Positions 26,461 to 35,011 of a stretch of 64,000 nt of DNA are shown here, in pieces (within the stretch, counting starts at the first letter, position 1; every line of letters starts with the position of its first letter). The DNA lies in assembly GCA_963781955.1 (NCBI GenBank), contig CAWAHU010000001.1, positions 1,364,001 through 1,428,000 of the forward strand, written 5' to 3'. Made by a program: the position numbers and the translations under genes. The stretch comes from Bog-473 sp963781955. Lineage in GTDB: Bacteria > Actinomycetota > Acidimicrobiia > Acidimicrobiales > RAAP-2. The notes under the pieces are model-generated. The model had not been told where the DNA came from and ran no database searches. It worked only from the letters and a program-made list of their open reading frames with translations.

Positions 26461-26538
26461 CACTGCGCCGAGGCCTTGGGCGGCGTAGGGCCAGAGCGCC
26501 CCAGTTCGCTGGGTATGCAAGACATTTGAGGGTCAAGA

Positions 26539-26895
26539 ATGTCCACCATGAGGAAGTGGCTAGCAGTCCTATGTGCCGGGGGTTTGCTTGCCATTGCCGG
26601 TTGCGGAGGCTCGATTGCGTTGCCTACGACAAGCCGTCATCTCGGCGTTCTGTTGGGCGTGGCAGATCAATGTTCGGGCTCACTCGGCGCGCCCCCTCAT
26701 CCCGTGCAGGTCATTGTCTACCGAGATGGTCGCGTCGCGGTGAAGCAGACCAAACTGGGCTCCCACCATTTCAAGTTCTCCCTGCCCGCTGGGCAATACA
26801 GGGTTACGACGAACCAGTCCTACGCCGTTCCGGTGAATGTGGAACTTCAATCGAGCCAGGTTGCTCATGCTTCAGTAGAGGCCGCTTGCGATTGA
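26539..26895 (+). CDS. small lipoprotein, hypothetical
   Basis: 118 residues. The signal MRKWLAVLCAGGLLAIAGC ends in the lipobox AIAGC, so the mature protein is lipid-anchored. The C-terminal part is beta-rich (VQVIVYRDGRVAVKQTKLG, FSLPAGQYRVTT), similar in rhythm to a carboxypeptidase-regulatory-like fold. Function unknown. The IS110 element starts 15 bp after its stop. Confidence 0.65.
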   Translation: MSTMRKWLAVLCAGGLLAIAGCGGSIALPTTSRHLGVLLGVADQCSGSLGAPPHPVQVIVYRDGRVAVKQTKLGSHHFKFSLPAGQYRVTTNQSYAVPVNVELQSSQVAHASVEAACD

Positions 26896-26921
26896 CGTAA
26901 GGGTGTCCCAGATCGATGCTC

Positions 26922-27980
26922 CTATGGATTGTCAAGAGCAAATGCTGACCTCGGTAGCTGTGCGAACACCTCCCGTGCGACGTAGCGCTTGAGGCAGCGC
27001 ATCGCCTCCTTCTTGGTCCGTCCCTCCTTCATCCGGCGCTCGATGTAGTACTTGGTCCTCGGGTCGTTGACCATCCGGGTGAACACGATGTGCCAGAGGG
27101 CGGAGTTGGCCTGGCGATCTCCGCCGCGGTTGAGTCGATGGCGGTGCTGCTTGCCGCTCGAGGCATCGAGGGGTGACACCCCGCAGAGCTTGGCGAATGT
27201 GGCCTCGTTCTTCAGGCGCTCTGGGTTGTCACCGGCGGCCACCAGGAGGGCCGAGGCGACATCGGTGCCCACCCCGTCGATGGCGTTGAGTTCTGGTGCG
27301 GTCTGCGCGACGAGGGTCTTGAGCAACCGGTCGATCTCCTTGACCTCCTCCTCGAGGGCGAGGGCCCGGCGGGCCAACGTCCGCAAGGTCAGCTTGGTGA
27401 CCGTCGTCACGTCGGTCTTGGCGGTGTGGCGATAGGCACTGGCGAGGGTGAGGACCTTGTAGATGGACAGGTCACGCAGCTCGGCCCGGAGCTCCTCTGG
27501 GGCGGTCGAGACCAGGCTGCGCATCTGGTTGATGGCCTGGGTCCGGCTGCTGCGGGCCGAGCTGCGAGCGACGCGTAGGACCCGCATGGCCTCGACGTTT
27601 CCGTCTCTGGTCTTGGCGAATCCGGTGGCATCGCCCCCTTGGGCGGCCCGGGCGGCGGCCACGGCGTCTTCGGGGTCGGACTTCCCCTTGCGCCGGCGGC
27701 GCTGACGATTGGGCCGGTCCACCTCGACGACGGCGATGCCCGCTCGGTGCAGGTGCCGGGTGAGCCCCGCCCCGTAGCTGCCGGTCCCTTCGACACCCAC
27801 GAGCTCGAGCGACCCGAAGGACTCGAGCCAGCCAAGCAAGGCCCGATAGCCCCTGGGCGTGGTCGAGAAGCTCTCGATGCCAAGGAGGGCTCCCCGTTCG
27901 TCGAGGGCAGCCGCCACATGGACGTCGAGGTGCGTGTCGACCCCTCCGGTGACGCTGCGCGCGATAGTGGTCATCGTCAT
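26922..27980 (-). CDS. IS110-family transposase
   Basis: 352 residues. The N-terminal RuvC-like DEDD domain shows GGVDTHLDVHVAA, VGVEGTGSYGAGL and GKSDPEDA; the C-terminal Tnp domain shows GVGTDVASALLVAAGDNPER and the catalytic-serine region CGVSPLDASSGK. All expected motifs are intact. Stop TAG lies 11 bp inside the right end. It is closest to the transposase at 62542-63600. Confidence 0.95.
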   Translation of the reverse strand: MTMTTIARSVTGGVDTHLDVHVAAALDERGALLGIESFSTTPRGYRALLGWLESFGSLELVGVEGTGSYGAGLTRHLHRAGIAVVEVDRPNRQRRRRKGKSDPEDAVAAARAAQGGDATGFAKTRDGNVEAMRVLRVARSSARSSRTQAINQMRSLVSTAPEELRAELRDLSIYKVLTLASAYRHTAKTDVTTVTKLTLRTLARRALALEEEVKEIDRLLKTLVAQTAPELNAIDGVGTDVASALLVAAGDNPERLKNEATFAKLCGVSPLDASSGKQHRHRLNRGGDRQANSALWHIVFTRMVNDPRTKYYIERRMKEGRTKKEAMRCLKRYVAREVFAQLPRSAFALDNP

Positions 27981-28021
27981 CTGTTCCTTTCGCTTGGGGT
28001 GGGTGACACCGCACCGCCGGG

Positions 28022-28270
28022 ACGATGGACAGGACAGCGATGGGCCTGTGCGGCAGGCTCCTATGAGGTCACTCCGTCCGACCGGTTGGTGTCGGGTGAA
28101 TGTCCGAGCCAGGCCGACGAATCGACTTCAGGACAGTCCGAAAGGACGTCAGCCGGGATTGATGGAGTCAGACCTGGCTCGGGCACGCACCCACACGCTG
28201 ACCAGTTCCGCCTCTGCAGTGGTGGACCGTCAGCGGGCTACGTCAATCCTCGCTGCCGGGACGGTGGGGC
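28022..28270 (-). ncRNA. candidate IS110 bridge RNA, element 1
   Basis: A non-coding segment between the left end and the transposase start, highly similar to 63652-63892 of element 3. It contains long conserved blocks (for example GTCGGACGGAGTGACCTCAT on the minus strand) and variable patches, as expected for guide loops in a conserved scaffold. The patch GTGCCCGAG (28186 to 28178) would pair with CTCGGGCAC; the actual target right of the core is CTGGGACAC, seven of nine. RNA ends not determined. Confidence 0.6.
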
Positions 28271-28280
28271 AGCTCGGCAC
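28255..28280 (+). repeat. 26-bp motif at the left junction of IS110 element 1
   Basis: GCCGGGACGGTGGGGCAG then CTCGGCAC. The first 18 bases are the element end including the core AG; the last eight are target DNA. The whole 26 bp resembles the solo copies at 13971, 31508 and 59326. Confidence 0.6.
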
Positions 28281-28315
28281 GATGGGGGATAGGCCAGGTT
28301 GTCGGTCTTGAGCGC

Positions 28316-28726
28316 TCAGCCTGACCGTGTGACCGCTCCCCAGAACTCATCGAATTGATAGGTATCGGACTGGTAGACGGTCACCTCAGTGATTTTCGAG
28401 TGATGGATCTCGAAGTCGACCGCAGCAATGACGTCCAGTACGTCGCCGCCCCTTTTCGCCGTCTCCCTTTGGAATACCACGGCCCGCTCCGGCTGACTCA
28501 CCACTTCCAGGATCTCAATGTTGAATGTCCCATCGCTCTGTTCCCTCAGGTTCCTGAGAAAGCCCAGCACGGCTTCCGGGCCCTTGTAGTCCCCAGCGAG
28601 ATTGCTTCGTCCTGGCTCGTGCCACACGACGTCCGGTGCCATGACGGTACCCAAGAGATCCAGGTCGCCCGACTCAAAATCCTGGTACGCCCGTCGTATC
28701 ACTGATTCATATGCATTCTCCATCAT
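28316..28726 (-). CDS. SnoaL-like / NTF2-fold protein
   Basis: 136 residues: VIRRAYQDFESGDLDLLGTV, DVVWHEPGRSNLAGDYKGPE and VLGFLRNLREQSDG follow the SnoaL ketosteroid-isomerase-like pattern. No other enzyme of a pathway is adjacent. Two Met codons (28726, 28723) are possible starts. Function unknown. Confidence 0.8.
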   Translation of the reverse strand: MMENAYESVIRRAYQDFESGDLDLLGTVMAPDVVWHEPGRSNLAGDYKGPEAVLGFLRNLREQSDGTFNIEILEVVSQPERAVVFQRETAKRGGDVLDVIAAVDFEIHHSKITEVTVYQSDTYQFDEFWGAVTRSG

Positions 28727-29026
28727 CTGATCCTTCCGACCTCACCTCGCTTCTAGCACCGACCTTCCGCTCGCTCCCACGAAATGCCAAGAGGCGAAGG
28801 TCCCAACCCTGGGTGGTACCTCAGTACGCCAGGACGGAGGCAGTTCCCACGGATAGCCTGAGCAGCGCGTGGCACTCTCAGCACAGGTCCAGCGAAAGCC
28901 CGGACGCCGTGGTCGACTGCACCCCGGTGTCCCTGACCACGAGCCGACTCCGCCCGTGCTGCGGTTCCAGTTCGACCGGGTGCTGGCACGTGGGGCCCCG
29001 TTGGGCGAACCCGGGCGGCACTGAGG

Positions 29027-29344
29027 GTGAGAACGACGAGGGAGCACCACTACAAGGGACCCGTGGAGGTTTGGGTCGATGGCGTCCAGCGCTTCGAGGC
29101 GGACGTCCATCTGACCAAACGCGAGAGCGTAGAGGAGTTCGACACATTCGGCGGCTCCGAATCAGTGCCGTTAGGGACGACGTGGGATGGTCGGTTCCAC
29201 GGGCTGGCCAAGGAGGACCTGCGGACCCTTCAGGCGGCCGGCGAATTCGAGCTGAGCCTGCCCGACGATCGGAAGAGTCGAGCCGCGGTGCCCAACGCCA
29301 GGGACCTCGCCTATCTTCAGGGTCTCGGCGACCCGCCGTTCTGA
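29027..29344 (+). CDS. hypothetical protein, DUF4873-like
   Basis: 105 residues from GTG 29027. HYKGPVEVWVDGVQRFEADV, TTWDGRFHGLAKEDLRTLQ and GEFELSLPDDRKSRAAV resemble the beta-rich repeats of DUF4873-type proteins (Gly-pro-ala-x-V, W-x-G-R). The match is by eye and weak. Function unknown. Confidence 0.5.
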   Translation: MRTTREHHYKGPVEVWVDGVQRFEADVHLTKRESVEEFDTFGGSESVPLGTTWDGRFHGLAKEDLRTLQAAGEFELSLPDDRKSRAAVPNARDLAYLQGLGDPPF

Positions 29345-29803
29345 ACTCGTTCGCCGCCCTGAGCCGTAATCGACCGCTCGGGACTGTCGGTGCAGGAGAT
29401 GAGCCAACCCCCCGAGACCCAGGCTGACCTGCCCCCGTTCACGCACCGGATCGGTAAGGATCACGACGCACGAGGGATAGCTCAGATCAAGTTGTGGTCG
29501 CATCCTTGGTGACATCGGTCAGCTGGTCCGACGTCGGCACGCCGGCTGACCCTTCTTGCCCTTCTGGGTTGGAGCGATACCGGTCCGCTGCTTCTGGGTG
29601 GAAGGTGACAGTGCTCGATCGTCGTCGCAATGCCCGACAGATCAAGCGCGTGCCGAAGCCAACCTTCCATCTCGGCCCAGTGCGGGCATCCATCGAAGAA
29701 GAGAAGCTAGACCTTCACGAAGTACATCCTCCCGTATTTTGAAGATCCCTCGACGTCGCTGTCACGATGCCCCGATCGAAGGGGTGGGGACGGCCGCTGC
29801 GCC
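29345..29803. other. intergenic stretch with one possible mini-gene
   Basis: Only a 38-codon frame at 29399-29515 (+), starting MSQPPETQADLPPFTHRIGK and ending at TGA, looks protein-like; its start follows CAGGAG too closely for a normal ribosome site. No other supported feature. Confidence 0.4.
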
Positions 29804-30256
29804 TCAGGCGGTCCGTCTCTGCATCCGGGGCGCTGGGTAGAACTCCGTCTCGACGACACCGTCGGCCACGAACCCCATGTGTTCGTAGAAGTCCATGGCA
29901 TGAGGGTTGGCGGTGACGTGAAGGGTCTGGTATCCGAGAGTACGAAGATGTCGTGAGATGTCCAGGACCAGCTGCTCTCCGATGCCGCGGCGCATGTAGG
30001 CAGGGTCAACGAAGAGGTCCTCGAGCTCAGCCACGTCGTACTTGATGCGATAGGCAGCAAAGCCGACCACAACGTCGCCCTCATCAACGGCGAGCCGCAT
30101 CCGGCCCTCTCGGATTCCATCCTCCGAAAGCACCAACCATTCGGGATGCTCCAAGAGACGGTCCCGGTCGTCCTCGTTCGATAGGGACGCTCTGCGATAG
30201 ACCCCTTCAAGGTCCGGCCGATCGGCCGGAACCGCCTCACGGATGGTGAACGACAT
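29804..30256 (-). CDS. GNAT-family N-acetyltransferase
   Basis: 150 residues. The acetyl-CoA site is VDPAYMRRGIGEQLVLDISR (the RxxGxG/A motif reads RRGIGE), and HVTANPHAMDFYEHMGFV is the usual motif B. It transfers an acetyl group to an amine; substrate unknown. ATG 30256 chosen because a longer frame lacks conserved sequence. Confidence 0.88.
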   Translation of the reverse strand: MSFTIREAVPADRPDLEGVYRRASLSNEDDRDRLLEHPEWLVLSEDGIREGRMRLAVDEGDVVVGFAAYRIKYDVAELEDLFVDPAYMRRGIGEQLVLDISRHLRTLGYQTLHVTANPHAMDFYEHMGFVADGVVETEFYPAPRMQRRTA

Positions 30257-30378
30257 GACCTCAGTGTGGCCGAAGGTGAGCAGGTTTTCAGATCCTGCCA
30301 GGTGCCCCGTCAAGTCGCACCCCCTTCGCCTGTAGCCTGAGCCGGCGCGTCCGTCACAGCCGGAAGGAGGTTGGCCGA

Positions 30379-30909
30379 TTGCCTGCGTGCTCCCGCTGCC
30401 TGGTTGAGGTGTCCTTGGGGACTGCACTTTGCCCCAAGTGCGGCGCCGCCATCAGGCCGCCTGTCATGCCGCGACCGACGCCTAAGCGTTTCGGCAAGTC
30501 GCGACAACGGCTGAACGCCCTGAACCACAGAGATCGGGTCGCCGGCCCCGCCACCCTGGTCCTCCTGGTCTCGTTCTGGCTGCCTTGGTACAGCATCGGT
30601 CCCCTCTCCGCTGATGGACTGAGTGTTCACGGCTGGCTTTTCATCGCCGTGGTGGACTCGATCGTGCTGGTGCTCTACGTCCTGATCACCGCGTTTGGCC
30701 TCGGCGACTTGGCGGTACAGGGCCGCATGTCCAAGGATCAGCTCTTGGCCCTCATGACCGGAGTCAATCTGGCCCTCGTGTTGCTGGGTGTCCTACTCAA
30801 GCCGGACGGATTCAGCTGGTCGTGGGGCGCCCTTCTCGCCCTGGCCGCCGCGATCGTAGCTTTTGTGCCCTTTGGCATTCCGCTCATCGAGGCCCGACGC
30901 CGGCGCTGA
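30379..30909 (+). CDS. zinc-ribbon membrane protein
   Basis: 176 residues. Start TTG 30379, with AAGGAGG eight to ten bases upstream deciding the start. A zinc ribbon CSRC...CPKCG occupies residues 4-22, followed by a basic linker and four membrane helices (ATLVLLVSFWLPWYSIG, FIAVVDSIVLVLYVLITAFG and two more). No named family recognised; such proteins are common in actinobacteria. Confidence 0.72.
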   Translation: MPACSRCLVEVSLGTALCPKCGAAIRPPVMPRPTPKRFGKSRQRLNALNHRDRVAGPATLVLLVSFWLPWYSIGPLSADGLSVHGWLFIAVVDSIVLVLYVLITAFGLGDLAVQGRMSKDQLLALMTGVNLALVLLGVLLKPDGFSWSWGALLALAAAIVAFVPFGIPLIEARRRR

Positions 30910-30923
30910 ATTCATGCCCCTTG

Positions 30924-31109
30924 TCAGCGGATCGGAGCGCTCAAAGTGGCACACGCGACCTGGGCCCACTTCCCCTGCATCACATCAATGACGACGTGAC
31001 CCGTGGCTCCCGCCTTCAGGGTCAGGCGCCAGCACCCCGGCGTCGGTATGTCGATGATCGACGGGACTGGGACGCGTCCGAGTTCGTCGAGGGCAGCCCT
31101 TGGCAGCCT
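30924..31109 (-). pseudogene. 3' end of a decayed exported protein
   Basis: An open frame without start ends VACATLSAPIR. It contains DIPTPGCWRLTLKAGATGHV, the C-terminal strand pattern (PTPGCWxxT) seen in many actinobacterial secreted proteins. A TGA at 31110-31112 closes it upstream, and the presumed earlier part is in other frames. Likely a remnant. Confidence 0.4.
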
Positions 31110-31547
31110 TCATGCTGAGACGGCCATCGAGGCTCTCTCCGCCGCTGGACATGGGCAGTCTCGAAGCACGTTCCCTCTTCCAGGCGGTCCGGCGGTCGTA
31201 CGAGAAGAGATGTCCCACAAGCTCGGCCGACGGGGGCGACGCTGTGATCCCCGAAGTTGCGCAAGGTCCGCCTTTACGCCCTGGTATGGGTGGCGGTGCA
31301 CCATTGTCGCCGTACAACGACTCGCCACGTTGCGCTGGGCTGCCGTGCTGTGTCCTCCACCACTGCGGGAACGGGAACCCAAGGCAACGGATGAAGCCAT
31401 GGCGACTGCCACAAGTACTCCGCGGGCGTGCGAAGTCGTGCGCCTCGTGCACAGAGTGCACCACCCCCGTGGTCATGGGCGCGTCCTCACGCTGGGTGCC
31501 TCCGTTCACCGGGAGGGTGGGGCAGTTCGGCACAAAGGAGCTACCCC
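31110..31547. other. no supported gene
   Basis: Frames here overlap one another and lack conserved patterns. The stretch holds the 26-bp motif at 31508-31533. Confidence 0.5.
31508..31533 (+). repeat. 26-bp dispersed motif, copy C
   Basis: ACCGGGAGGGTGGGGCAG then TTCGGCAC. It matches the IS110 left-junction sequence (28255-28280) at most positions, without a transposase nearby. Confidence 0.5.
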
Positions 31548-32282
31548 TCAGCCAGACGAATCGCCCCTCATTATGAGACCGATTGAGTGAACAAACCTCT
31601 TCAAGAGGGTGAGATTCGCCGTCGTGTGACCGTGGGCGCTGGCGATGTAGTTGATCCCGTCTGCCTTCCAAGCGAGGGCGAGGTGACCGACGTAGGCACC
31701 CTCTCCGTGCGTAGCATCTCGCTCGATAGTTGGGCTGTCGTTCGGGCAGGTGAATTCGCTAGTAGCCCAGATCCCGATGCGCGCCGTTCCGATCTTTCTC
31801 CCGCCGATGCATGGCTTCAGCGGATCGTCTGCCAACCGATGAGCCTCAAGAGTCACATGACCAACGGGTTTGCCGTTGATTCCTGAGTAGCCCTTGGGTA
31901 CATCGAACCCGTAGAACTCAAGGAAGAAGATGGAATACTGAGCCGCCCCCTCCACCCCGACACATGGGAGGAATGCGGACGCGGCGCCGACGGGTCGGGG
32001 ACACGACATCGCACGGCCCAGGCGTGAGGGTACGAGTTGTGGGCACGGTACGGGGAACCCCAAGCGAGTAGCTGCCAAGACGCATTCGTCTCGCAACAGG
32101 CTCGGGGCCGGGACGAGCGTGGGGATCGCTCGCGACCTTTCTAGCGACGGAGTCGAGACGTCTTGAGCGGCGGCTGCACTTGTGCGCCACCCCGGGGTCG
32201 CTACGAGGAGGACACCAAGAAGAATGGTCGAGAGTGCGAGCGCCACTGATGCCCGTTGAAACCTCCATTCCCTGTGTGCCAC
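31548..32282 (-). CDS. exported hypothetical protein
   Basis: 244 residues. The N terminus MAHREWRFQRASVALALSTI followed by LLGVLLVATPG and an AAAAQ site is a signal peptide. The mature part has paired Cys (DECVLAATRLGFPVPCPQ, SCPRPV, PCVGV, PCIGG, FTCPN) that may form disulfides. Close patterns occur in actinobacterial secreted proteins of unknown role. Stop at 31548. Confidence 0.65.
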   Translation of the reverse strand: MAHREWRFQRASVALALSTILLGVLLVATPGWRTSAAAAQDVSTPSLERSRAIPTLVPAPSLLRDECVLAATRLGFPVPCPQLVPSRLGRAMSCPRPVGAASAFLPCVGVEGAAQYSIFFLEFYGFDVPKGYSGINGKPVGHVTLEAHRLADDPLKPCIGGRKIGTARIGIWATSEFTCPNDSPTIERDATHGEGAYVGHLALAWKADGINYIASAHGHTTANLTLLKRFVHSIGLIMRGDSSG

Positions 32283-32342
32283 GGACCTAGCGTATTGGCG
32301 CTCGGGTGCCCCATACCGCCGGGTCGGACGAGCTATCGCCGT

Positions 32343-32654
32343 CTACAGCGACCAGTCGTCAACGACCGTCAGGTCCGTGAACTCCGGAGCGCCTTCGAAG
32401 ATCTCCATCATCGTCGCCCTAGCTGCCTGAAGTCCCTCCTGGCGACGGGAATCGCTCTCCCGTTCCCGAGCCTTCTCTTCACTCTCGAAGACAACGAACA
32501 TGATGACGCGGTTCGGGTCCTTGGTGTCTCTGGTTGCCGTCGAATGTACGAGACCTGATCCTGGCTGCTCAGCGGCCCGCAACTGATCGACCAATGTCCG
32601 CAGGCCGTCCTCCTTGCCGGGCTTTAAGCGCGTAGCGATCATTTGTGCCCACAT
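32343..32654 (-). CDS. ABM-fold monooxygenase-like protein
   Basis: 103 residues: MWAQMIATRLKPGKEDGLRT, PGSGLVHSTATRDTKDPNR and VIMFVVFESEEKARERES fit the antibiotic biosynthesis monooxygenase fold. One of three such small proteins in the 13-35 kb region. Function unknown. Confidence 0.82.
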   Translation of the reverse strand: MWAQMIATRLKPGKEDGLRTLVDQLRAAEQPGSGLVHSTATRDTKDPNRVIMFVVFESEEKARERESDSRRQEGLQAARATMMEIFEGAPEFTDLTVVDDWSL

Positions 32655-32752
32655 GCCGGCGACCTTTCATGGAGATGATGCTGCGCACCGTAGTCCCTTG
32701 AGGGTCGGATTGCGCTTGCCCGGCGGGACCGACCATGGCGCGAAGCGCACCT

Positions 32753-33523
32753 TCAGCTCACCCTCTTCGCTTCGATGAGGAATCGTCGAGAGTGGGCGAC
32801 AAAGGCCCCATCTCGACTGATCTGGTCGTGCATTGCTGCGAGCCGACTTCTAAAGGCATCGGCTGAGAAGCCAGGCACCGTCCAAGGAACCTTGCGGAGG
32901 AAGTAGACGACGGCTCCAACATCGTAGAACGCAGTTCGCAGTGTCTCTTGGCGCAGATCGACCACTTCGAGACCGGCTCGGGCTGCCAAGCTGACCGCTC
33001 GCTCCGTACTACGCCCCTCAGATACCGGCTGTGGTCCCATCATGAAGTCGGTGAGCTCGCGGTTGGACCCCGCTCCGACCTGCTGTGAGAAGTACGTTCC
33101 GCCCGGCCGTAAGACGCGGGCTATCTCATTCCACATGGTCAGCGTCGGATGGCGGCTGATCACGAGATCAAAGCCTTCGCTCGAGAACGGGAGGGCGGCG
33201 TCGTCGGGAACCTCGGCCACCGAGACTCGAAGGGGAATCAGGTTATGCCGAGCAATCTTGACATTTGGGGGCCAGGACTCAGTGGCTGCAAGGTGACGCG
33301 GCGGGTCGCCGATCCGAGTGAGAACTTCGGCGAACACCGCCCCATCCCCGGTTTGGATGTCGAGCACAGAAGTTGCGTCCGACACCCGTGAGACGAGCAT
33401 CCGTGCATAGCCCCACGAGGGGCGTTCCTCTGTCGCCCTCCGTTCCAACCAGGAGAAGTCCCATCCAGCAACCGGTTCCGACTCGCCTTCCGCGATCAGT
33501 GTGTCCAGCGTCGAACGAGTCAC
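32753..33523 (-). CDS. class I SAM-dependent methyltransferase
   Basis: 256 residues. Motif I is VLDIQTGDGAVFAEVL (usually VLDxGxGxG; here IQTGDG); later FDLVISRHPTL and IARVLRPGGTYFSQQV match motifs II and III. The acceptor cannot be told. It faces the SRPBCC gene across 130 bp. Confidence 0.85.
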   Translation of the reverse strand: MTRSTLDTLIAEGESEPVAGWDFSWLERRATEERPSWGYARMLVSRVSDATSVLDIQTGDGAVFAEVLTRIGDPPRHLAATESWPPNVKIARHNLIPLRVSVAEVPDDAALPFSSEGFDLVISRHPTLTMWNEIARVLRPGGTYFSQQVGAGSNRELTDFMMGPQPVSEGRSTERAVSLAARAGLEVVDLRQETLRTAFYDVGAVVYFLRKVPWTVPGFSADAFRSRLAAMHDQISRDGAFVAHSRRFLIEAKRVS

Positions 33524-33653
33524 TCGGACATTGTGTTTCTGCGCTGGGAGGCCGTAAAGGCTGTGAGGCCGAAGAGGGACGCCCAGCTCGCCAGGGCGAT
33601 GAGGTGGGCACCTTGCTTGACGACCAAATCTCCGGGCTAGAGACTGGGTAGCC

Positions 33654-34085
33654 GTGAAGACGATTCACCACTTGGTAGATGTCGACGGTCCGGTGGACTC
33701 CGTATGGACGGCCCTGACGAGCGAGGAACGGATGGCCGGCTGGTGGAGTACCAAGGTCGATGCGCCTAACGCCCTCGTTGGCACTCTGGTTCGATGGACA
33801 TTTGCGGGTGATTTCAATCCCGTCATGGAGATCGTTGATGCCACGGAGCCGACGAGCCTGACCTGGCGCTGCGCGGACGGTCACGAGCCATGGCAAGACA
33901 GCACATTCCGCTTCGAGATTGCCCCACTAGACGCTGGAAGAACACGGGTGCGTTTCTGGCAGGACTACGCGGTTGAGCTCGCTGATGACTACTACGGGAC
34001 GTACAACTTCAACTGGGGCTACTACCTGGAAAGTCTGCGCCTTCTCTGTAGCACCGGTACGGGCAAGCCGTTTTCCGCAACCTGA
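33654..34085 (+). CDS. SRPBCC / AHSA1-like domain protein
   Basis: 143 residues, GTG start. TIHHLVDVDGPVDSVWTALT, EERMAGWWSTKVDAPNALVG and LTWRCADGHEPWQ follow the START-like SRPBCC fold with a hydrophobic pocket. Often found with small regulators or enzymes; ligand unknown. Confidence 0.85.
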   Translation: MKTIHHLVDVDGPVDSVWTALTSEERMAGWWSTKVDAPNALVGTLVRWTFAGDFNPVMEIVDATEPTSLTWRCADGHEPWQDSTFRFEIAPLDAGRTRVRFWQDYAVELADDYYGTYNFNWGYYLESLRLLCSTGTGKPFSAT

Positions 34086-34279
34086 ATCCCTCGATTCAGT
34101 CTCTCTGACTCGGGTGCCGCTATCGAAATCGACGGTCAGGGCCTCGGCATCGGGCCGGACCTGCGACGGAGTGCGTTCCAAACGCTCATCTCCTCTGCCG
34201 CTCGCGAGGATGTCGATTGCTCCGTTCGCTGCCGTAGGTCGGTCTGCCGATTCTGCGTACGACAACAGGTGTGAGGGGG

Positions 34280-34573
34280 TTAGGAGACCCTCTCGTAGAA
34301 CGTCTGCGTGACGCCTTCATCGAGGACGGCCAGGACCTTTTCGAGATGCCCACTGGCAAGTATGAACTCGCCGAATGCGGTGTCATGGGCTTCTCTGGAC
34401 GCCCAAGTCTGGATGAACACGAAGGATTGGGCGTCGGACTGATCCCGCAAGATGTCAAACGACTCGCAGCCCTCGGCAGCAATCATGCGCCTCCGACCTT
34501 CGGTTTGCAGTGCGAGCAGAGCTTCCTCTTGACCTTGGATGGCATGAAATCGCGTGACAGAAGTGATGCTCAT
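34280..34573 (-). CDS. ABM-fold monooxygenase-like protein
   Basis: 97 residues from ATG 34573: MSITSVTRFHAIQGQEEALL, AAEGCESFDILRDQSD and FVFIQTWASREAHDTAF. The same fold class as the genes at 13016 and 32343, but clearly different in sequence. Upstream in-frame codons to 34906 lack conserved features. Confidence 0.82.
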   Translation of the reverse strand: MSITSVTRFHAIQGQEEALLALQTEGRRRMIAAEGCESFDILRDQSDAQSFVFIQTWASREAHDTAFGEFILASGHLEKVLAVLDEGVTQTFYERVS

Positions 34574-34777
34574 GATGTGCCTGGCTTCCTTGGGGACTGA
34601 TCCGCACGGTAGTGCTCCATGAGCCGTCATGGGGTCAGCGGCCCAGTTCATCTTGGTGAGCGCACGCTCGATGTGGGTGGCACCGATTCGGGTGGCGTGG
34701 CACCATGGCGTCTTGAAACAGGTCGAGACCCTCCCGTTGCCCGGCATTCGTCGGTCCGGAGCGACAAGGAGCTGATC

Positions 34778-35011
34778 GTGTCCCTGGTTGCCGCCCTCCT
34801 CGCCACCAGCGCCATCGGGTACGCCCTCGGTTCGGTGATCGGCTTCATCCTGTGGATTGCGGTGATGGTGTGGATCTACAACATCGCCAAGCGCAAAGGA
34901 CGTCATGCCGTTGGCTGGGTGATCTTGGCCTTCTTCTTCTTCTTCCTTGCCTTGATACTGATCTTGATCTTGCCGTCGAAGCGCACCACGGAACGAAGCT
35001 CACGCTCCTAG
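34778..35011 (+). CDS. small membrane protein
   Basis: 77 residues from GTG 34778; AAGGAG with a suitable spacer decides the start. Two membrane helices (GYALGSVIGFILWIAVMVWI and VGWVILAFFFFFLALILILI) are joined by a basic loop IAKRKGRHA. It resembles actinobacterial PLDc_N-like short proteins, but function is unknown. Confidence 0.65.
   Translation: MSLVAALLATSAIGYALGSVIGFILWIAVMVWIYNIAKRKGRHAVGWVILAFFFFFLALILILILPSKRTTERSSRS

Larger units (their letters stand above)
26910..28272 (-). mobile_element. IS110-family element 1, about 1.36 kb
   Basis: Bounds come from comparison with element 3: similarity stops at a CT (AG on + strand) at 26910-26911 on the right end and 28271-28272 on the left end. 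CT is the usual IS110 core dinucleotide. The element contains the transposase and a conserved upstream non-coding segment. No terminal inverted repeats, as expected for IS110. It sits between a lipoprotein gene and a SnoaL-like gene. Confidence 0.8.
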
